Positions 9,137 to 17,834 of a stretch of 64,000 nt of DNA are shown piece after piece (positions within the stretch are counted from its first letter, which is position 1; the number at the start of each line of letters is the position of its first letter). The stretch comes from Streptomyces sp. Je 1-79. Lineage in GTDB: Bacteria > Actinomycetota > Actinomycetes > Streptomycetales > Streptomycetaceae. The stretch lies in assembly GCF_025195125.1 (NCBI RefSeq), contig NZ_JAMGSL010000007.1:248001-312000 (forward strand), written 5' to 3'. A model generated the notes under the pieces. It did not search any database. It saw nothing but the letters and a program-made list of their open reading frames with translations, and was not told the origin of the DNA. Both the position numbers and the translations under genes were made by a program.

Positions 9137-9655
9137 TTACAGCGTGACGGGCATACGGTCGCCGATCCGGGTCCTGGTGACGACCAACTGCCCTTCCTGC
9201 GGGTACGCGTGCCAGGTGCGCCACCACACCTGGCCCTCGTGGCGCTGCGCCAGCATCGCCGTGAAGGCGTACGGGGAGCCGGGGAACGTCCCCGCGAGGC
9301 CGTTGGGATGGTCGGTGACAAGGGCGAGCAACTCCTGCGCGCGGCCCGCGAAGGAGCCGTGCGAGAGCTTCTCGACGCGGGCGGCGAATTCGTACTCCCA
9401 TCCGCCGATGCGCTTGGAGACGCCCAGCGGCAGCGGTGTACTGCTGCCGGGCATACAGGCGACGGTCTCCGAGCAGCTGTGCTGCTCTTGCTCCAGAAGC
9501 ACCTGATGGGAGGCGCCGAGGAGCCGCAACTGCAGCTTGGCGCCCGTCAGTTCGAGGTCGAGTACGGCGAGGGCGGGCAGCGGCTCGCGCCCGAGTGCCC
9601 AGGCCAGATCGGCCGCGCGGGTATCGGTGTAGGAGGTCTTCAGGGTCGTGAGCAT
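9137..9655 (-). CDS. DUF2617 family protein
   Basis: A 172-residue soluble protein matching the DUF2617 family of actinobacteria, with features such as LTTLKTSYTDTRAADLAWALG at the start, LQLRLLGASHQV, and the C-terminal WRTWHAYPQEGQLVVTRTRI. The start at 9655 (MLTTLKTS) is preferred to an ATG five codons upstream on family grounds. No function is known. It lies just upstream of the spermidine synthase-like gene on the same strand, separated by 75 bp, so the pair may be cotranscribed. A second open frame (to 9864) overlaps its start; see the gap entry. Confidence 0.82.
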   Translation of the reverse strand: MLTTLKTSYTDTRAADLAWALGREPLPALAVLDLELTGAKLQLRLLGASHQVLLEQEQHSCSETVACMPGSSTPLPLGVSKRIGGWEYEFAARVEKLSHGSFAGRAQELLALVTDHPNGLAGTFPGSPYAFTAMLAQRHEGQVWWRTWHAYPQEGQLVVTRTRIGDRMPVTL

Positions 9656-9977
9656 GGGTCGGCTCCGCAAACACGGTTTGACGGGTGGGCCGGGGGCGCC
9701 CCGGAGAAGGGTTCAACGGGATGGGGGGATCGCCGGCTCGGGTCCACACACGGTCCGAGGGCTGTCTCTATCAAGAGCGAGGGAATCACGGACTTCGAGC
9801 GACACGCAGCGCTTTTACCCAACTTGCCGTGGTTTCCATCCCCTTCGGGGACCCCACAGTTCACTTGTTCAATCGGATTCGGTCCGTGGCTCCAACACGA
9901 AGGTGCCCGGCGGATGTTGGACGGCCGGGCACCTGGTCGAACGCGGAGTCGACCGCCCCGTGCCGGTCGACCCCGCG
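9656..9977 (-). other. 322-bp intergenic region with an unassigned open frame
   Basis: Between DUF2617 and the Gly/Cys-rich gene there is no convincing gene. An open frame on the minus strand from a GTG at 9864 to a stop at 9640 would encode about 74 residues (containing GDGNHGKLGKSAACRSKS) and overlap the DUF2617 start by 16 bp. It has no clear ribosome-binding site, and its codon use is less biased than that of the real genes. More likely this is the 5' leader or promoter of DUF2617. A terminator-like hairpin lies at 9901-9934. Confidence 0.35.
9901..9934 (-). terminator. Hairpin after the Gly/Cys-rich protein gene
   Basis: Perfect 11-base arms (AGGTGCCCGGC and its complement) separated by 12 bases, 44 bp beyond the minus-strand stop at 9978. 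Confidence 0.65.
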
Positions 9978-10202
9978 TCAGTCTCCCCCGCCTCCTCCGC
10001 CGCAGCCGCCACCCCCGCCGCCGCCTCCGCCTCCGCCTCCGCAGGACGACCCGCCGCCGCACGCCGAGCCTCCGCCGCACGACGAGCCCCCGTCCGACCA
10101 GCCGCCGCGGCGCCGCCTTCCCCCGCGACGCTCGCCGGCGACGGCCGACCCGATGCTCACCGCCACGACCAGGACGACGACCGCGATGATCAGAGCTTCC
10201 AT
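9978..10202 (-). CDS. Small membrane protein with a Gly/Cys-rich tail
   Basis: A 74-residue protein. An N-terminal transmembrane helix (MEALIIAVVVLVVAVSIGSAVAG) is followed by an Arg-rich stretch (ERRGGRRRRGG) and a tail of Gly, Ser and Cys with five separated cysteines (SSCGGGSACGGGSSCGG, then two more between glycine runs). The start at 10202 gives a clean membrane anchor. The spaced cysteines could bind metal or form disulfides outside the cell. The glycine run is encoded by a CCN-type repeat on the plus strand that is prone to length change. I do not recognise a characterised homologue. Confidence 0.7.
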   Translation of the reverse strand: MEALIIAVVVLVVAVSIGSAVAGERRGGRRRRGGWSDGGSSCGGGSACGGGSSCGGGGGGGGGGGGCGGGGGGD

Positions 10203-10305
10203 GTGTGACACCCCCGTAGGTCTTGTGTGACAGGGGGATGCCCCTCGCCGCTCCGGCCCAAAGCGCACTTGAGGAAGTCCAGAGCTTCGACCGAGGATGG
10301 CGGGT

Positions 10306-11502
10306 ATGACACGACCGCTGCTCAACCGCCGGCTCGCCGACTTCGGGACGACGATCTTCGCCGAGATGTCCGCACTGGCCGCCCGGACCGGGGCGATCAA
10401 CCTCGGGCAGGGCTTCCCCGACACCGACGGCCCGGAGGAGATCCGGGAGGCGGCGGTCCGCGCGCTGCGCGACGGGCGCGGCAACCAGTACCCGCCCGGC
10501 CCCGGCGTCCCCGAGCTGCGCACGGCCGTCGCCGAGCACCAGCTGAAGCGGTACGGCCTCACGTACGACCCCGACACCGAGGTCCTGGTCACGGTGGGCG
10601 CGACGGAGGCGATCGCGGCCGCGCTGCTCGCCCTCGTCGAGCCCGGCGACGAGGTGATCGCCCTGGAGCCGTACTACGACTCGTACGCCGCCTGCATCGC
10701 CATGGCGGGCGGCACCCGCGTCCCGGTCACCCTCCGCCCCCACGAGGTACCGCGCGGCGGAGCCTCCGACGGACGCTTCCGCCTCGACCTGGACGAGCTG
10801 CGGGCAGCCGTCACCGACCGGACCCGGCTGATCCTCCTCAACACCCCGCACAACCCGACCGGCACGGTCCTCACCTGCGCCGAACTGACCGCGATCGCCG
10901 AGCTCGCCGTCGAGCGCGACCTGCTCGTCGTCACCGACGAGGTGTACGAGCACCTGGTCTTCGACGGAGTCGAGCACCTGCCGATCGCGAGCCTGCCGGG
11001 GATGCGGGAGCGCACGGTCACCATCGGATCGGCCGGGAAGACCTTCTCCTTCACCGGCTGGAAGGTCGGCTGGATCACCGCGAGCCCGGAGCTCGTGGCC
11101 GCCGTCCGGTCCGCCAAGCAGTTCCTCACGTACGTGGCGTCGGGGCCGTTCCAGTACGCCGTCGCCGAGGCGCTGCGCCTGCCCGACACGTTCTTCGACA
11201 CCCTGCGCGCCGACATGACGGCCAAGCGCGACCTGCTGTGCGACGGGCTGACGCGGGCGGGCTTCGAGGTCTACCGCCCGGCCGGCACCTACTTCGTCAC
11301 CACCGACATCCGCCCCCTCGGCGAGACCGACGGCTTCGCCTTCTGCCGCTCTCTCCCCGAGCGCGCGGGCGTGGTCGCCATCCCGAACGCCGTCTTCTAC
11401 GACGACCGGTCGGCGGGCGAGCCCTTCGTCCGCTTCGCGTTCTGCAAGCGGACCGACGTCCTGGAGGAGGCGGTCTCCCGGCTGAAGGGCCTGGCACGCT
11501 GA
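10306..11502 (+). CDS. PLP-dependent aminotransferase, class I/II (methionine/aspartate aminotransferase type)
   Basis: A 398-residue fold-type I aminotransferase. Motifs are INLGQGFPDTDGPEEI at the start, the NQYPPGPGVPELR segment, VTVGATEAIAAALLAL around the cofactor phosphate, LNTPHNPTGTVL, DEVYEHLVFDG with the pyridine-binding aspartate, the Schiff-base lysine in IGSAGKTFSFTGWKVGW, and the carboxylate-binding arginine in FVRFAFCK. NLGQGFPD and FTGWKVGW resemble YbdL/kynurenine aminotransferase-type enzymes that act on methionine or aromatic amino acids. I prefer ATG 10306 because GAGG lies 9 bp upstream; ATG 10297 is also in frame. It is monocistronic, with a terminator at 11515. Confidence 0.92.
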   Translation: MTRPLLNRRLADFGTTIFAEMSALAARTGAINLGQGFPDTDGPEEIREAAVRALRDGRGNQYPPGPGVPELRTAVAEHQLKRYGLTYDPDTEVLVTVGATEAIAAALLALVEPGDEVIALEPYYDSYAACIAMAGGTRVPVTLRPHEVPRGGASDGRFRLDLDELRAAVTDRTRLILLNTPHNPTGTVLTCAELTAIAELAVERDLLVVTDEVYEHLVFDGVEHLPIASLPGMRERTVTIGSAGKTFSFTGWKVGWITASPELVAAVRSAKQFLTYVASGPFQYAVAEALRLPDTFFDTLRADMTAKRDLLCDGLTRAGFEVYRPAGTYFVTTDIRPLGETDGFAFCRSLPERAGVVAIPNAVFYDDRSAGEPFVRFAFCKRTDVLEEAVSRLKGLAR

Positions 11503-11514
11503 CCCGCGCCGGGC

Positions 11515-11558
11515 AGGGGCCCAGCGCGGTGGGGATTTTTTCACCCGGACGGGCCCCT
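11515..11558 (+). terminator. Terminator with internal T-run after the aminotransferase
   Basis: Eight-base outer arms (AGGGGCCC/GGGCCCCT) enclose an inner GGTG...CACC stem whose loop contains six thymines. It follows the stop at 11502 by 12 bp. Confidence 0.6.
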
Positions 11559-11649
11559 CGCTCGCGCGCGCCACCTCCGTGCCACGTCGATGGTCGGGTA
11601 GACCGATTTATCGGGCCGATCCCGATTCCCGTGCGCACGGAGGTGCACC

Positions 11650-12828
11650 CTGTCCGCCGAGACTCTCGACCGCCCGGCCCGGACCGCCGGAGTCCGGAGC
11701 GTCCCCCGCCGGCGGGCCTCGCTCTACCGGGCCGCCCCCGCGCTCGGTCTCTTCGCCGCCGCCCGGCTGACCGGGATGCTCGTGCTCGCGGCCTGGTCCT
11801 GGCACGTCGGACGCTCGCCGCGCGCCCTGCTCGCCCAGTCGTGGGACTCCGACTGGTACACCCGGATCGCCGCGCACGGCTACGGGCACACGCTCCACTG
11901 GCCGGACGGCGTCGTCCAGTCCGACCTGGCGTTCTTCCCGCTCTACCCCGCCCTGATCCGAGCCGTCACCACCGTCCTGCCCGTCGAGGGCGGCACGGCC
12001 GGGCTGCTGCTGTCCTGGCTCTCCGCCGGCGTCGCGGCCTGGGGGATCTATCTGATCGGCGAACGGCTGTACGGACGGCCCACCGCCGTCCTGCTCGTCC
12101 TGCTCTGGGGCCTGCTGCCGCACTCGATCGTGCTGTCGATGGCGTACACCGAGCCGCTGATGACGGCCCTGTCCGCCTGGTCGCTGTACGCGCTCCTCAC
12201 CGGCCGCTGGCTGTGGGCCGGGAGCCTGGCCGCCCTGGCGGGCCTGTCCCGCCCCAACGGGGTCGCCATCGCGGCGGCGGTCCTGGCCGCGGCGGCGTAC
12301 GCGCTGTGGCGCGGCCGCGGCCGGGTCGGTCCGCGGGTGTGGGCCGGAGCCTGTCTCGCGCCGGCCGGGTGGCTCTCGTACCTGCTCTGGGTGGGCGCCG
12401 GGCGCGGCGATCTCCTCGGCGGCTACTTCGCCGTCCAGGACGGCTGGACCTCGCGCTTCGACTTCGGGGCCGGCGCGCTGCGCTTCGTACGGGACATGCT
12501 GCGGGGGCCGACCCAGTTCGGCTTCGGGGCCGCGCTGCTGATCACGGCCGCCGGGGTGCTCCTCTTCGCGCTGCTCGCGCTGGTGGAGCGGCCGCCGCTG
12601 CCGGTCCTGGTCTACACGGCCGTCCTGGTGGTCATCACCGTCGGCGGCTCCGGCTTCTTCGAGTCCAAGCCGCGCTTCCTGCTGCCCGCGTTCCCGCTGC
12701 TCCTCCCGCTGGCGCAGGCACTGACGAAAGCCCGGCCGAGGGCCGCGATCGTGGTGATCGCGGCGCTGGCCGGGCTGTCGTTCAGCTTCGGGGTGTACGC
12801 GCTGACGTTCGCACGCATGGCCCTGTGA
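11650..12828 (+). CDS. Polytopic glycosyltransferase-like membrane protein (PIG-V/mannosyltransferase type), probable CTG start
   Basis: About 392 residues with roughly eight to ten membrane helices. Near the first extracytoplasmic loop there is a WDSDWYTRIAAHGY motif, which resembles the acidic W-D-x-x-Y/W motif of GT-C lipid-linked mannosyltransferases; FFPLYPALIR, GLSRPNGVAIA and FFESKPRFLLPAFPLLLPLA are also typical. The enzyme would transfer a sugar from a polyprenyl-phosphate donor outside the membrane. No ATG, GTG or TTG occurs in frame between the upstream stop at 11599 and ATG 11776. Starting there would cut into the first helix. A perfect GGAGG at 11639-11643 sits 6 bp before CTG 11650, which restores that helix. 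Confidence 0.8.
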   Translation: MSAETLDRPARTAGVRSVPRRRASLYRAAPALGLFAAARLTGMLVLAAWSWHVGRSPRALLAQSWDSDWYTRIAAHGYGHTLHWPDGVVQSDLAFFPLYPALIRAVTTVLPVEGGTAGLLLSWLSAGVAAWGIYLIGERLYGRPTAVLLVLLWGLLPHSIVLSMAYTEPLMTALSAWSLYALLTGRWLWAGSLAALAGLSRPNGVAIAAAVLAAAAYALWRGRGRVGPRVWAGACLAPAGWLSYLLWVGAGRGDLLGGYFAVQDGWTSRFDFGAGALRFVRDMLRGPTQFGFGAALLITAAGVLLFALLALVERPPLPVLVYTAVLVVITVGGSGFFESKPRFLLPAFPLLLPLAQALTKARPRAAIVVIAALAGLSFSFGVYALTFARMAL

Positions 12829-12844
12829 GGGGGCCCGTGAGGGC

Positions 12845-13381
12845 TCAGGCCTCGTCGCCGTCGGAGGACTTGTCCTCCGGGGACTCCAGGCCGAACTGCT
12901 CCACGAGCCACTTGTCGAACTCGATCGAGGCGCGGACCCAGCTGACGGTGGAGGACACGAAGTGCTCCAGCGCGACGCCGGTGCCGATCAGCATCTGCGC
13001 CTCACCGATGAGGCGGAGGGTGGCGGAACCGTCCTCCTCCTCGTGCAGGTGCGTGTAGACCTTGGGCCACAGCGTGCGGCGGTTCCAGTCGTCGATCGCG
13101 TCGAGGATCCTGACGCGGTCGTCGGCCGAGTGCGGGCGGTCGTAGAACGTCCGCACCGAGAAGACACGCTGGTCCTCCTCGCCGCGGAACATGAAGTACG
13201 TCCGGAATTCCTCCCACGGCGCCGCGAGGTCACCCTCGTCGTCGACGACGTACTTCAGCTCCATCTGGTCCAGGAGCTGCTTGACCAGGTCCTGGTCGGG
13301 GACGACGGGGCCCGCCGGTCCTGCGGCCTGAGGCTGGGGCTGGCCCCCGAAATTCGGAATCGAGGACGGGTCGATGCTCAC
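12845..13381 (-). CDS. YbjN-domain (type III secretion chaperone-like fold) protein
   Basis: A 178-residue soluble acidic protein starting at GTG 13381. After a short Pro/Gln-rich N-terminus, the sequence VKQLLDQMELKYVVDDEGDLAAPW begins a YbjN/CesT-like alpha-beta fold that continues through FRTYFMFRGEEDQRVFSVRTFYDRP, ILDAIDDWNRRTLWPKVYTHL and AQMLIGTGVALEHFVSSTVSWV. The C-terminus is acidic. Family members are thought to act as small chaperone or regulatory proteins; no direct role is known. It converges with the glycosyltransferase-like gene (16 bp between stops) and diverges from the next gene. Confidence 0.82.
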   Translation of the reverse strand: MSIDPSSIPNFGGQPQPQAAGPAGPVVPDQDLVKQLLDQMELKYVVDDEGDLAAPWEEFRTYFMFRGEEDQRVFSVRTFYDRPHSADDRVRILDAIDDWNRRTLWPKVYTHLHEEEDGSATLRLIGEAQMLIGTGVALEHFVSSTVSWVRASIEFDKWLVEQFGLESPEDKSSDGDEA

Positions 13382-13487
13382 CGTGAATATCCCTTCGTAC
13401 GGTTGCCGCCATCCTCCCCCATGCCGGGCGGTGCCGCGCAAGCCCGGACTGCCGCGATCCGCTGCGGGCTGACAAGATCTCGTTCCC

Positions 13488-13940
13488 ATGGGGGACGAAA
13501 CGAAGCCGGCGAAACCGCGTGCGCGCACCTGGATCTGGGTGACAGTGCTGGTCACACTGGTGTGCGGGGGCCCGCTCGCCCTGCTCGGGTGGGGAGCCCT
13601 GGTCTGGGACGAGATCGGGGAAGGGCAGGAGATGCCCTGCGCGGCCGCGCTCTCGTTCGCCGAGGCCACGCTGCCCCGGAGCGCCCGGGACGCGACGTGC
13701 CGGGGGTGGAACTGGCAGGACGACCAGGTCGCCGCCGACTTCCGGATGCCGTCCGGTGAGGTCGCGGGCTGGCTGGCCGGCACCTACCCGGGCGCCACGG
13801 TCCGGACCGTCGGCTCCTGCGGAGCCGATCTGTGCCTGGACGCCTCGTACGACAGCGCGGGCCTGGCCTCGGTCGCCGTCGAGGTGACGTACGAGGGCCG
13901 CCGCCCGGCCCTCGTCCATCTCGTCGCCACCTCGTGGTGA
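13488..13940 (+). CDS. Membrane-anchored hypothetical protein
   Basis: A 150-residue protein with a basic N-terminus (KPAKPRARTW) and one transmembrane helix (IWVTVLVTLVCGGPLALLGWGALVW), followed by an extracytoplasmic domain of about 110 residues. The domain has four cysteines (MPCAAAL, DATCRGW, GSCGADLCLD) that could form two disulfides, and a beta-rich ending (VAVEVTYEGRRPALVHLVATSW). It resembles no family I can name. Its stop is 8 bp from the convergent clpB stop. Confidence 0.75.
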   Translation: MGDETKPAKPRARTWIWVTVLVTLVCGGPLALLGWGALVWDEIGEGQEMPCAAALSFAEATLPRSARDATCRGWNWQDDQVAADFRMPSGEVAGWLAGTYPGATVRTVGSCGADLCLDASYDSAGLASVAVEVTYEGRRPALVHLVATSW

Positions 13941-13947
13941 ACGGCGC

Positions 13948-16533
13948 CTACTGCGCCGCGCCCACGATCAGACCGTCCTCGAAGCGGTCCACGCGGACCG
14001 TGTCGCCGTCGCGGACCTCGCCCGCGAGGATCTCCTTGGCGAGCCGGTCGCCGATCGCCGTCTGGATCAGACGGCGCAGCGGCCGGGCGCCGTACGCCGG
14101 GTCGTTGCCCTCCTCGGCCAGCCAGGCCAGCGCCGCCGGGGTGACGTCCAGCGTCAGCCGCCGTTCGGCGAGGCGCTGGGCGAGCCGGTCGATCTGGAGC
14201 TGTGCGATACGGCCCAGCTCGGCCTCGTCCAGGGCCGAGAAGACCACCAGGTCGTCGAGCCGGTTGAGGAACTCCGGCTTGAAGGAGGCCCGGACGACGT
14301 CCAGGACCTGTCGCTTCTTCTCCTCTTCGCCGGTCAGCGGCTCGACCAGGTACTGGCTGCCCAGGTTGGAGGTCAGGATCAGGATGGTGTTGCGGAAGTC
14401 CACCGTCCGGCCCTGGCCGTCGGTGAGCCGGCCGTCGTCGAGAACCTGGAGCAGGATGTCGAAGACCTCCGGGTGGGCCTTCTCCACCTCGTCGAGCAGC
14501 ACCACGCTGTACGGGCGGCGGCGCACCGCCTCCGTGAGCTGGCCGCCCTCCTCGTACCCGACGTAGCCGGGGGGCGCGCCGACCAGCCGGGCGACGGAGT
14601 GCTTCTCGCCGTACTCCGACATGTCGATGCGGACCATGGCCCGCTCGTCGTCGAAGAGGAAGTCCGCGAGCGCCTTCGCCAGCTCGGTCTTGCCGACGCC
14701 GGTGGGGCCGAGGAAGAGGAACGAGCCGGTGGGGCGGTCGGGGTCGGCGATCCCGGCGCGCGTACGGCGTACGGCGTCGGAGACGGCCCGGACGGCCTCG
14801 GTCTGGCCGATGAGCCGCTTGCCGAGCTCGTCCTCCATGCGCAGCAGCTTCTGCGTCTCGCCCTCCAGGAGGCGGCCGGCGGGGATGCCGGTCCAGGCGC
14901 CGACCACGTCCGCGATGTCGTCCGGGCCGACCTCCTCCTTGACCATCGTGTCCTTGGCGACCTCCTGCTCGGCCTCGGACGCCTCCTCCAGCTCGCGTTC
15001 GAGCGTCGGGATCTCGCCGTAGAGCAGCTTGGAGGCGGTGTCGAAGTCGCCGTCGCGCTGTGCCCGCTCGGCGCGGCCGCGCAGCTCGTCGAGCCGCTCC
15101 TTGAGCTCGCCGACGCGGTTGAGGGACTGCTTCTCCTTCTCCCAGCGGGCGGTCAGGCCGCGCAGCTCCTCCTCGCGGTCGGCGAGGTCGCGGCGGAGCT
15201 TCTCCAGGCGTTGCTTGCTCGCCTCGTCGGTCTCGTTCTTGAGTGCGAGCTCCTCCATGCGCAGCCGGTCCACGGAGCGCTGGAGCTCGTCGATCTCCAG
15301 GGGCGAGGAGTCGATCTCCATCCGGAGCCGGGAGGCCGCCTCGTCGACCAGGTCGATGGCCTTGTCGGGGAGGAAGCGGGAGGTGATGTACCGGTCGGAG
15401 AGGGTGGCGGCGGCCACGAGGGCGGAGTCGGCGATCTGGACCTTGTGGTGCGCCTCGTACCGGCCCTTGAGTCCGCGCAGGATCGCGATGGTGTCCTCGA
15501 CGCTCGGCTCGGCGACCAGGACCTGCTGGAAGCGGCGCTCCAGGGCGGGGTCCTTCTCGATCCGCTCGCGGTACTCGTCCAGGGTCGTCGCGCCGACCAT
15601 GCGCAGCTCGCCGCGGGCCAGCATCGGCTTGAGCATGTTGCCGGCGTCCATGGCGGAGTCGCCGCCGGCGCCCGCGCCGACGACCGTGTGCAGCTCGTCG
15701 ATGAAGGTGATGATCTGGCCGTCGCTGGCCTTGATCTCGGAGAGGACGGTCTTCAGCCGCTCCTCGAACTCGCCGCGGTACTTGGCGCCCGCGACCATGG
15801 CGCCGAGGTCGAGCGAGACCAGGCGCTTGTTGCGGAGGGACTCGGGGACGTCGCCCTTCACGATCCGCTGCGCCAGTCCCTCGACGACGGCGGTCTTGCC
15901 GACGCCGGGCTCGCCGATGAGGACCGGGTTGTTCTTGGTGCGGCGGGAGAGGACCTGGACGACGCGCCGGATCTCCTGGTCGCGCCCGATGACGGGGTCC
16001 AGCTTCCCTTCGCGCGCCGCGGCCGTGAAGTCCGTGCCGAACTTCTCCAGTGCCTTGTACTGACCCTCCGGGTCGGGTGTGGTCACCCGGCGTCCTCCCC
16101 TGCTCTTCTCGAACGCGTCGAGCAACTGCCTCGCGCCGGCCCCCTGCTGGGTCAGCACCTTGCCGGCCTGTCCGCCCTTCATCGCGATCCCGATGAGCAG
16201 ATGCTCGGTGGAGAGGTACTCGTCCCCGAGCTCCTTGGCCTGCTTGTCGGCCTCGGCGATCACGGCGAGCAGCTCACGGTCGGGCTGCGGCGGCGCGACC
16301 GTGGAGCCGGTCACGCTGGGCTCGGCGGCCAGCAGCCGCTCCGCTCCGGACCGTACAGCGGCCTGGTCGGCCTCGACGGCGGCGAGCAGGTCGACGATGT
16401 TCTCGTTGTCCTGACCGGCGAGCAGCGCCAGAAGCAGATGCGCGGGGGTCAGGTCGGGGTGTCCCTCGGACACGGCACGGCTGCTCGCCGCGTTGATCGC
16501 GTCCCGGCTCCTGTTGGTCAGTTCGGCGTCCAC
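13948..16533 (-). CDS. clpB: ATP-dependent chaperone ClpB (Hsp100 disaggregase)
   Basis: An 861-residue hexameric AAA+ disaggregase that threads aggregated proteins and hands them to DnaK. Domains in order: Clp N domain with two repeats (residues 1-145), AAA-1 with Walker A GEPGVGKT and Walker [10 protein letters not shown], a coiled-coil middle domain (about 400-520, [17 protein letters not shown]), AAA-2 with Walker [13 protein letters not shown] and Walker [15 protein letters not shown], and the small C-terminal domain. No ClpP-binding loop is evident, as expected for ClpB. A HAIR operator 64 bp upstream places it in the HspR regulon with the dnaK operon in this window. Confidence 0.97.
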   Translation of the reverse strand: MDAELTNRSRDAINAASSRAVSEGHPDLTPAHLLLALLAGQDNENIVDLLAAVEADQAAVRSGAERLLAAEPSVTGSTVAPPQPDRELLAVIAEADKQAKELGDEYLSTEHLLIGIAMKGGQAGKVLTQQGAGARQLLDAFEKSRGGRRVTTPDPEGQYKALEKFGTDFTAAAREGKLDPVIGRDQEIRRVVQVLSRRTKNNPVLIGEPGVGKTAVVEGLAQRIVKGDVPESLRNKRLVSLDLGAMVAGAKYRGEFEERLKTVLSEIKASDGQIITFIDELHTVVGAGAGGDSAMDAGNMLKPMLARGELRMVGATTLDEYRERIEKDPALERRFQQVLVAEPSVEDTIAILRGLKGRYEAHHKVQIADSALVAAATLSDRYITSRFLPDKAIDLVDEAASRLRMEIDSSPLEIDELQRSVDRLRMEELALKNETDEASKQRLEKLRRDLADREEELRGLTARWEKEKQSLNRVGELKERLDELRGRAERAQRDGDFDTASKLLYGEIPTLERELEEASEAEQEVAKDTMVKEEVGPDDIADVVGAWTGIPAGRLLEGETQKLLRMEDELGKRLIGQTEAVRAVSDAVRRTRAGIADPDRPTGSFLFLGPTGVGKTELAKALADFLFDDERAMVRIDMSEYGEKHSVARLVGAPPGYVGYEEGGQLTEAVRRRPYSVVLLDEVEKAHPEVFDILLQVLDDGRLTDGQGRTVDFRNTILILTSNLGSQYLVEPLTGEEEKKRQVLDVVRASFKPEFLNRLDDLVVFSALDEAELGRIAQLQIDRLAQRLAERRLTLDVTPAALAWLAEEGNDPAYGARPLRRLIQTAIGDRLAKEILAGEVRDGDTVRVDRFEDGLIVGAAQ

Positions 16534-16596
16534 GTGCGCTGTCTCCTCCTCGACGTCCGGCTACACACGGTCCATGACTCATCCAGCGTACACAAA

Positions 16597-16617
16597 GTTG
16601 AGTCTATTCCGCTCAAG
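16597..16617. promoter_or_regulatory. HAIR operator (HspR binding site) upstream of clpB
   Basis: On the minus strand this reads CTTGAGC-N7-ACTCAAC, matching the HAIR consensus CTTGAGT-N7-ACTCAAG at 12 of 14 positions. HspR bound here represses clpB until heat shock titrates DnaK. It also lies 38 bp ahead of the divergent gene at 16655 and could affect that gene. Confidence 0.85.
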
Positions 16618-16654
16618 GTGTCGCGCAGGGCTCTGCCGCGGGTAGGTTCCGGGC

Positions 16655-17068
16655 ATGGCGACTGACCCGCGGAACCCCGACGACTCGTATCTCAGCTTCT
16701 GGCGCGAGTACCACATGTCCACCCTGACGACCCCGCGCGCGGACGGCACCCCGCACGTCGTGGCGGTGGGTGTGACGTACGACCCCGAGGGGGGCGAGAA
16801 CGGGCTGGCACGGGTCATCACCAACAAGCACAGCCACAAGGTCGCCAACGTCCTGGCGGCGGGCGCGGAGGGCGCGCGCGTGGCGGTCTGCCAGGTGGAC
16901 AAGGGCCGCTGGGCGACCCTGGAGGGCGTGGCCCGCATCCGTACGGAGCCGGACGTCGTCCAGGACGCGGTGGACCGCTACGCGACGCGCTACGGCCGGG
17001 TCCCGGCGCCCAACCCCGACCGGGTGGTCATCGAGATCGCGCTGACGCGGGCGATGGGCCGGGCCTGA
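16655..17068 (+). CDS. PPOX-class F420-dependent enzyme / pyridoxamine phosphate oxidase-fold protein
   Basis: A 137-residue split-barrel flavin/deazaflavin-binding protein. The pattern YLSFWREYHMSTLTTPRADGTPHVVAVGVTY, then RVITNKHSHKVANVLAAGAEGARVAVCQVDKGRWATLEGVARI, is that of the PPOX F420-dependent family of actinobacteria, which are often F420H2-dependent reductases. The histidine-rich NKHSHK region and R-WATLEG are the cofactor-facing parts. The specific substrate cannot be told. It diverges from clpB, with the HAIR site in the shared intergenic region. Confidence 0.85.
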   Translation: MATDPRNPDDSYLSFWREYHMSTLTTPRADGTPHVVAVGVTYDPEGGENGLARVITNKHSHKVANVLAAGAEGARVAVCQVDKGRWATLEGVARIRTEPDVVQDAVDRYATRYGRVPAPNPDRVVIEIALTRAMGRA

Positions 17069-17110
17069 GGCGCCGGTCCGGTGAGCCCCGCGTCGGGGTT
17101 ACGGGGACAG

Positions 17111-17155
17111 CACAACGGCGCCATCGCGTTTCAGGTCCGCGATGGCGCCGCTGTG
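17111..17155. terminator. Bidirectional hairpin terminator
   Basis: Eighteen-base arms (17111-17128 and 17138-17155) with one mismatch and a 9-base loop lie between two convergent genes and can terminate both. Confidence 0.8.
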
Positions 17156-17197
17156 TGGGGGAAGCACCTGAGCGATCTACAACGACGGGGGAACCGC

Positions 17198-17515
17198 TCA
17201 GGCACTGCGGGGGGTGGCGGTGATGGTCTCGGGCTCGACGAGCTGGTGGTCACGCTGGTCGAGATTGACGAAGATCATGCCGTACCGGATGGCACAGCGG
17301 ACGGGCTGCGGAGCGCCACGGGGCTTCCGGAGACATCGGTAGGCGCGAATATCCTCATCGTCTCCGCGTGTGATGATGATCGGCTCACCGAAGAGGGTGA
17401 CCATCAACGAATCGCCACCGTGCGGCACGGCTGTGACGAGGTCGATGAAATGCCACCCGGAGCGGTAAGCAGCCGCCATCTCACGGCGGAATCGAGGATC
17501 TTCGGGAACCGTCAT
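17198..17515 (-). CDS. Small protein resembling a degenerate Rieske domain, coupled to the DPGW peptide gene
   Basis: A 105-residue protein starting MTVPEDPRF, with its ATG overlapping the stop of the upstream peptide gene (ATGA). The central part, VTLFGEPIIITRGDDEDIRAYRC followed by PVRCAIRYGMIFVNLD, reads like the two flanks of a Rieske [2Fe-2S] domain of ring-hydroxylating oxygenases. The Cys-x-His and Cys-x2-His cluster ligands between them are missing. It should not carry a normal cluster. The ATGA overlap means it is made together with the secreted repeat peptide, so it may process, bind or protect that peptide. Function is otherwise unknown. Confidence 0.65.
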   Translation of the reverse strand: MTVPEDPRFRREMAAAYRSGWHFIDLVTAVPHGGDSLMVTLFGEPIIITRGDDEDIRAYRCLRKPRGAPQPVRCAIRYGMIFVNLDQRDHQLVEPETITATPRSA

Positions 17516-17706
17516 GCCCGCACGGACTCCCAACCAGGGTCGGAATCGGCCGCCGGCGCTGCGCCCCAGCCCGGGTCGCTCACCTTGGCGACAGCCTGCT
17601 GCGGAGCGAGGCCCCAGCCCGGATCCTCGGCAGCTGCCACCGCGCCGACCGCGGCTGCAGCTATGAACGCGACACCAACTACGGTGCGTATGAGCTTCTT
17701 GGCCAT
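17512..17706 (-). CDS. Secreted small peptide with three DPGW repeats
   Basis: A 64-residue protein with a good signal peptide (MAKKLIRTVVGVAFIAAAAVGAVAAA) and a mature part of about 38 residues. The mature part carries three spaced copies of a short motif: EDPGWG, SDPGWG and SDPGWE, separated by Ala/Pro/Gln-rich linkers. There are no cysteines. Two ATA isoleucine codons and other A/T-ending codons in the signal region differ from the neighbours and may mark transfer. It is the first gene of a two-gene unit diverging from a DNA-binding regulator gene. Repeats in a secreted precursor could give several copies of one short peptide (a signal or ligand), but nothing here proves processing. Confidence 0.7.
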   Translation of the reverse strand: MAKKLIRTVVGVAFIAAAAVGAVAAAEDPGWGLAPQQAVAKVSDPGWGAAPAADSDPGWESVRA

Positions 17707-17834
17707 GACCGAGCAACCTCACTTGGTGTGTATCTCCTGCTCCCCCGCAGGCACGACGATGGCTCACTCCTCACGTTTCCACCACTGGCTCAATGCATCA
17801 TGTTCCTGTATCGGAAAAGCCTGGGGGTGTACAT

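Noticed and set aside
9640..9864. 74-codon frame overlapping the DUF2617 start
   Set aside because: No ribosome-binding site and an improbable overlap with a family gene start; kept only as a note in the gap entry.
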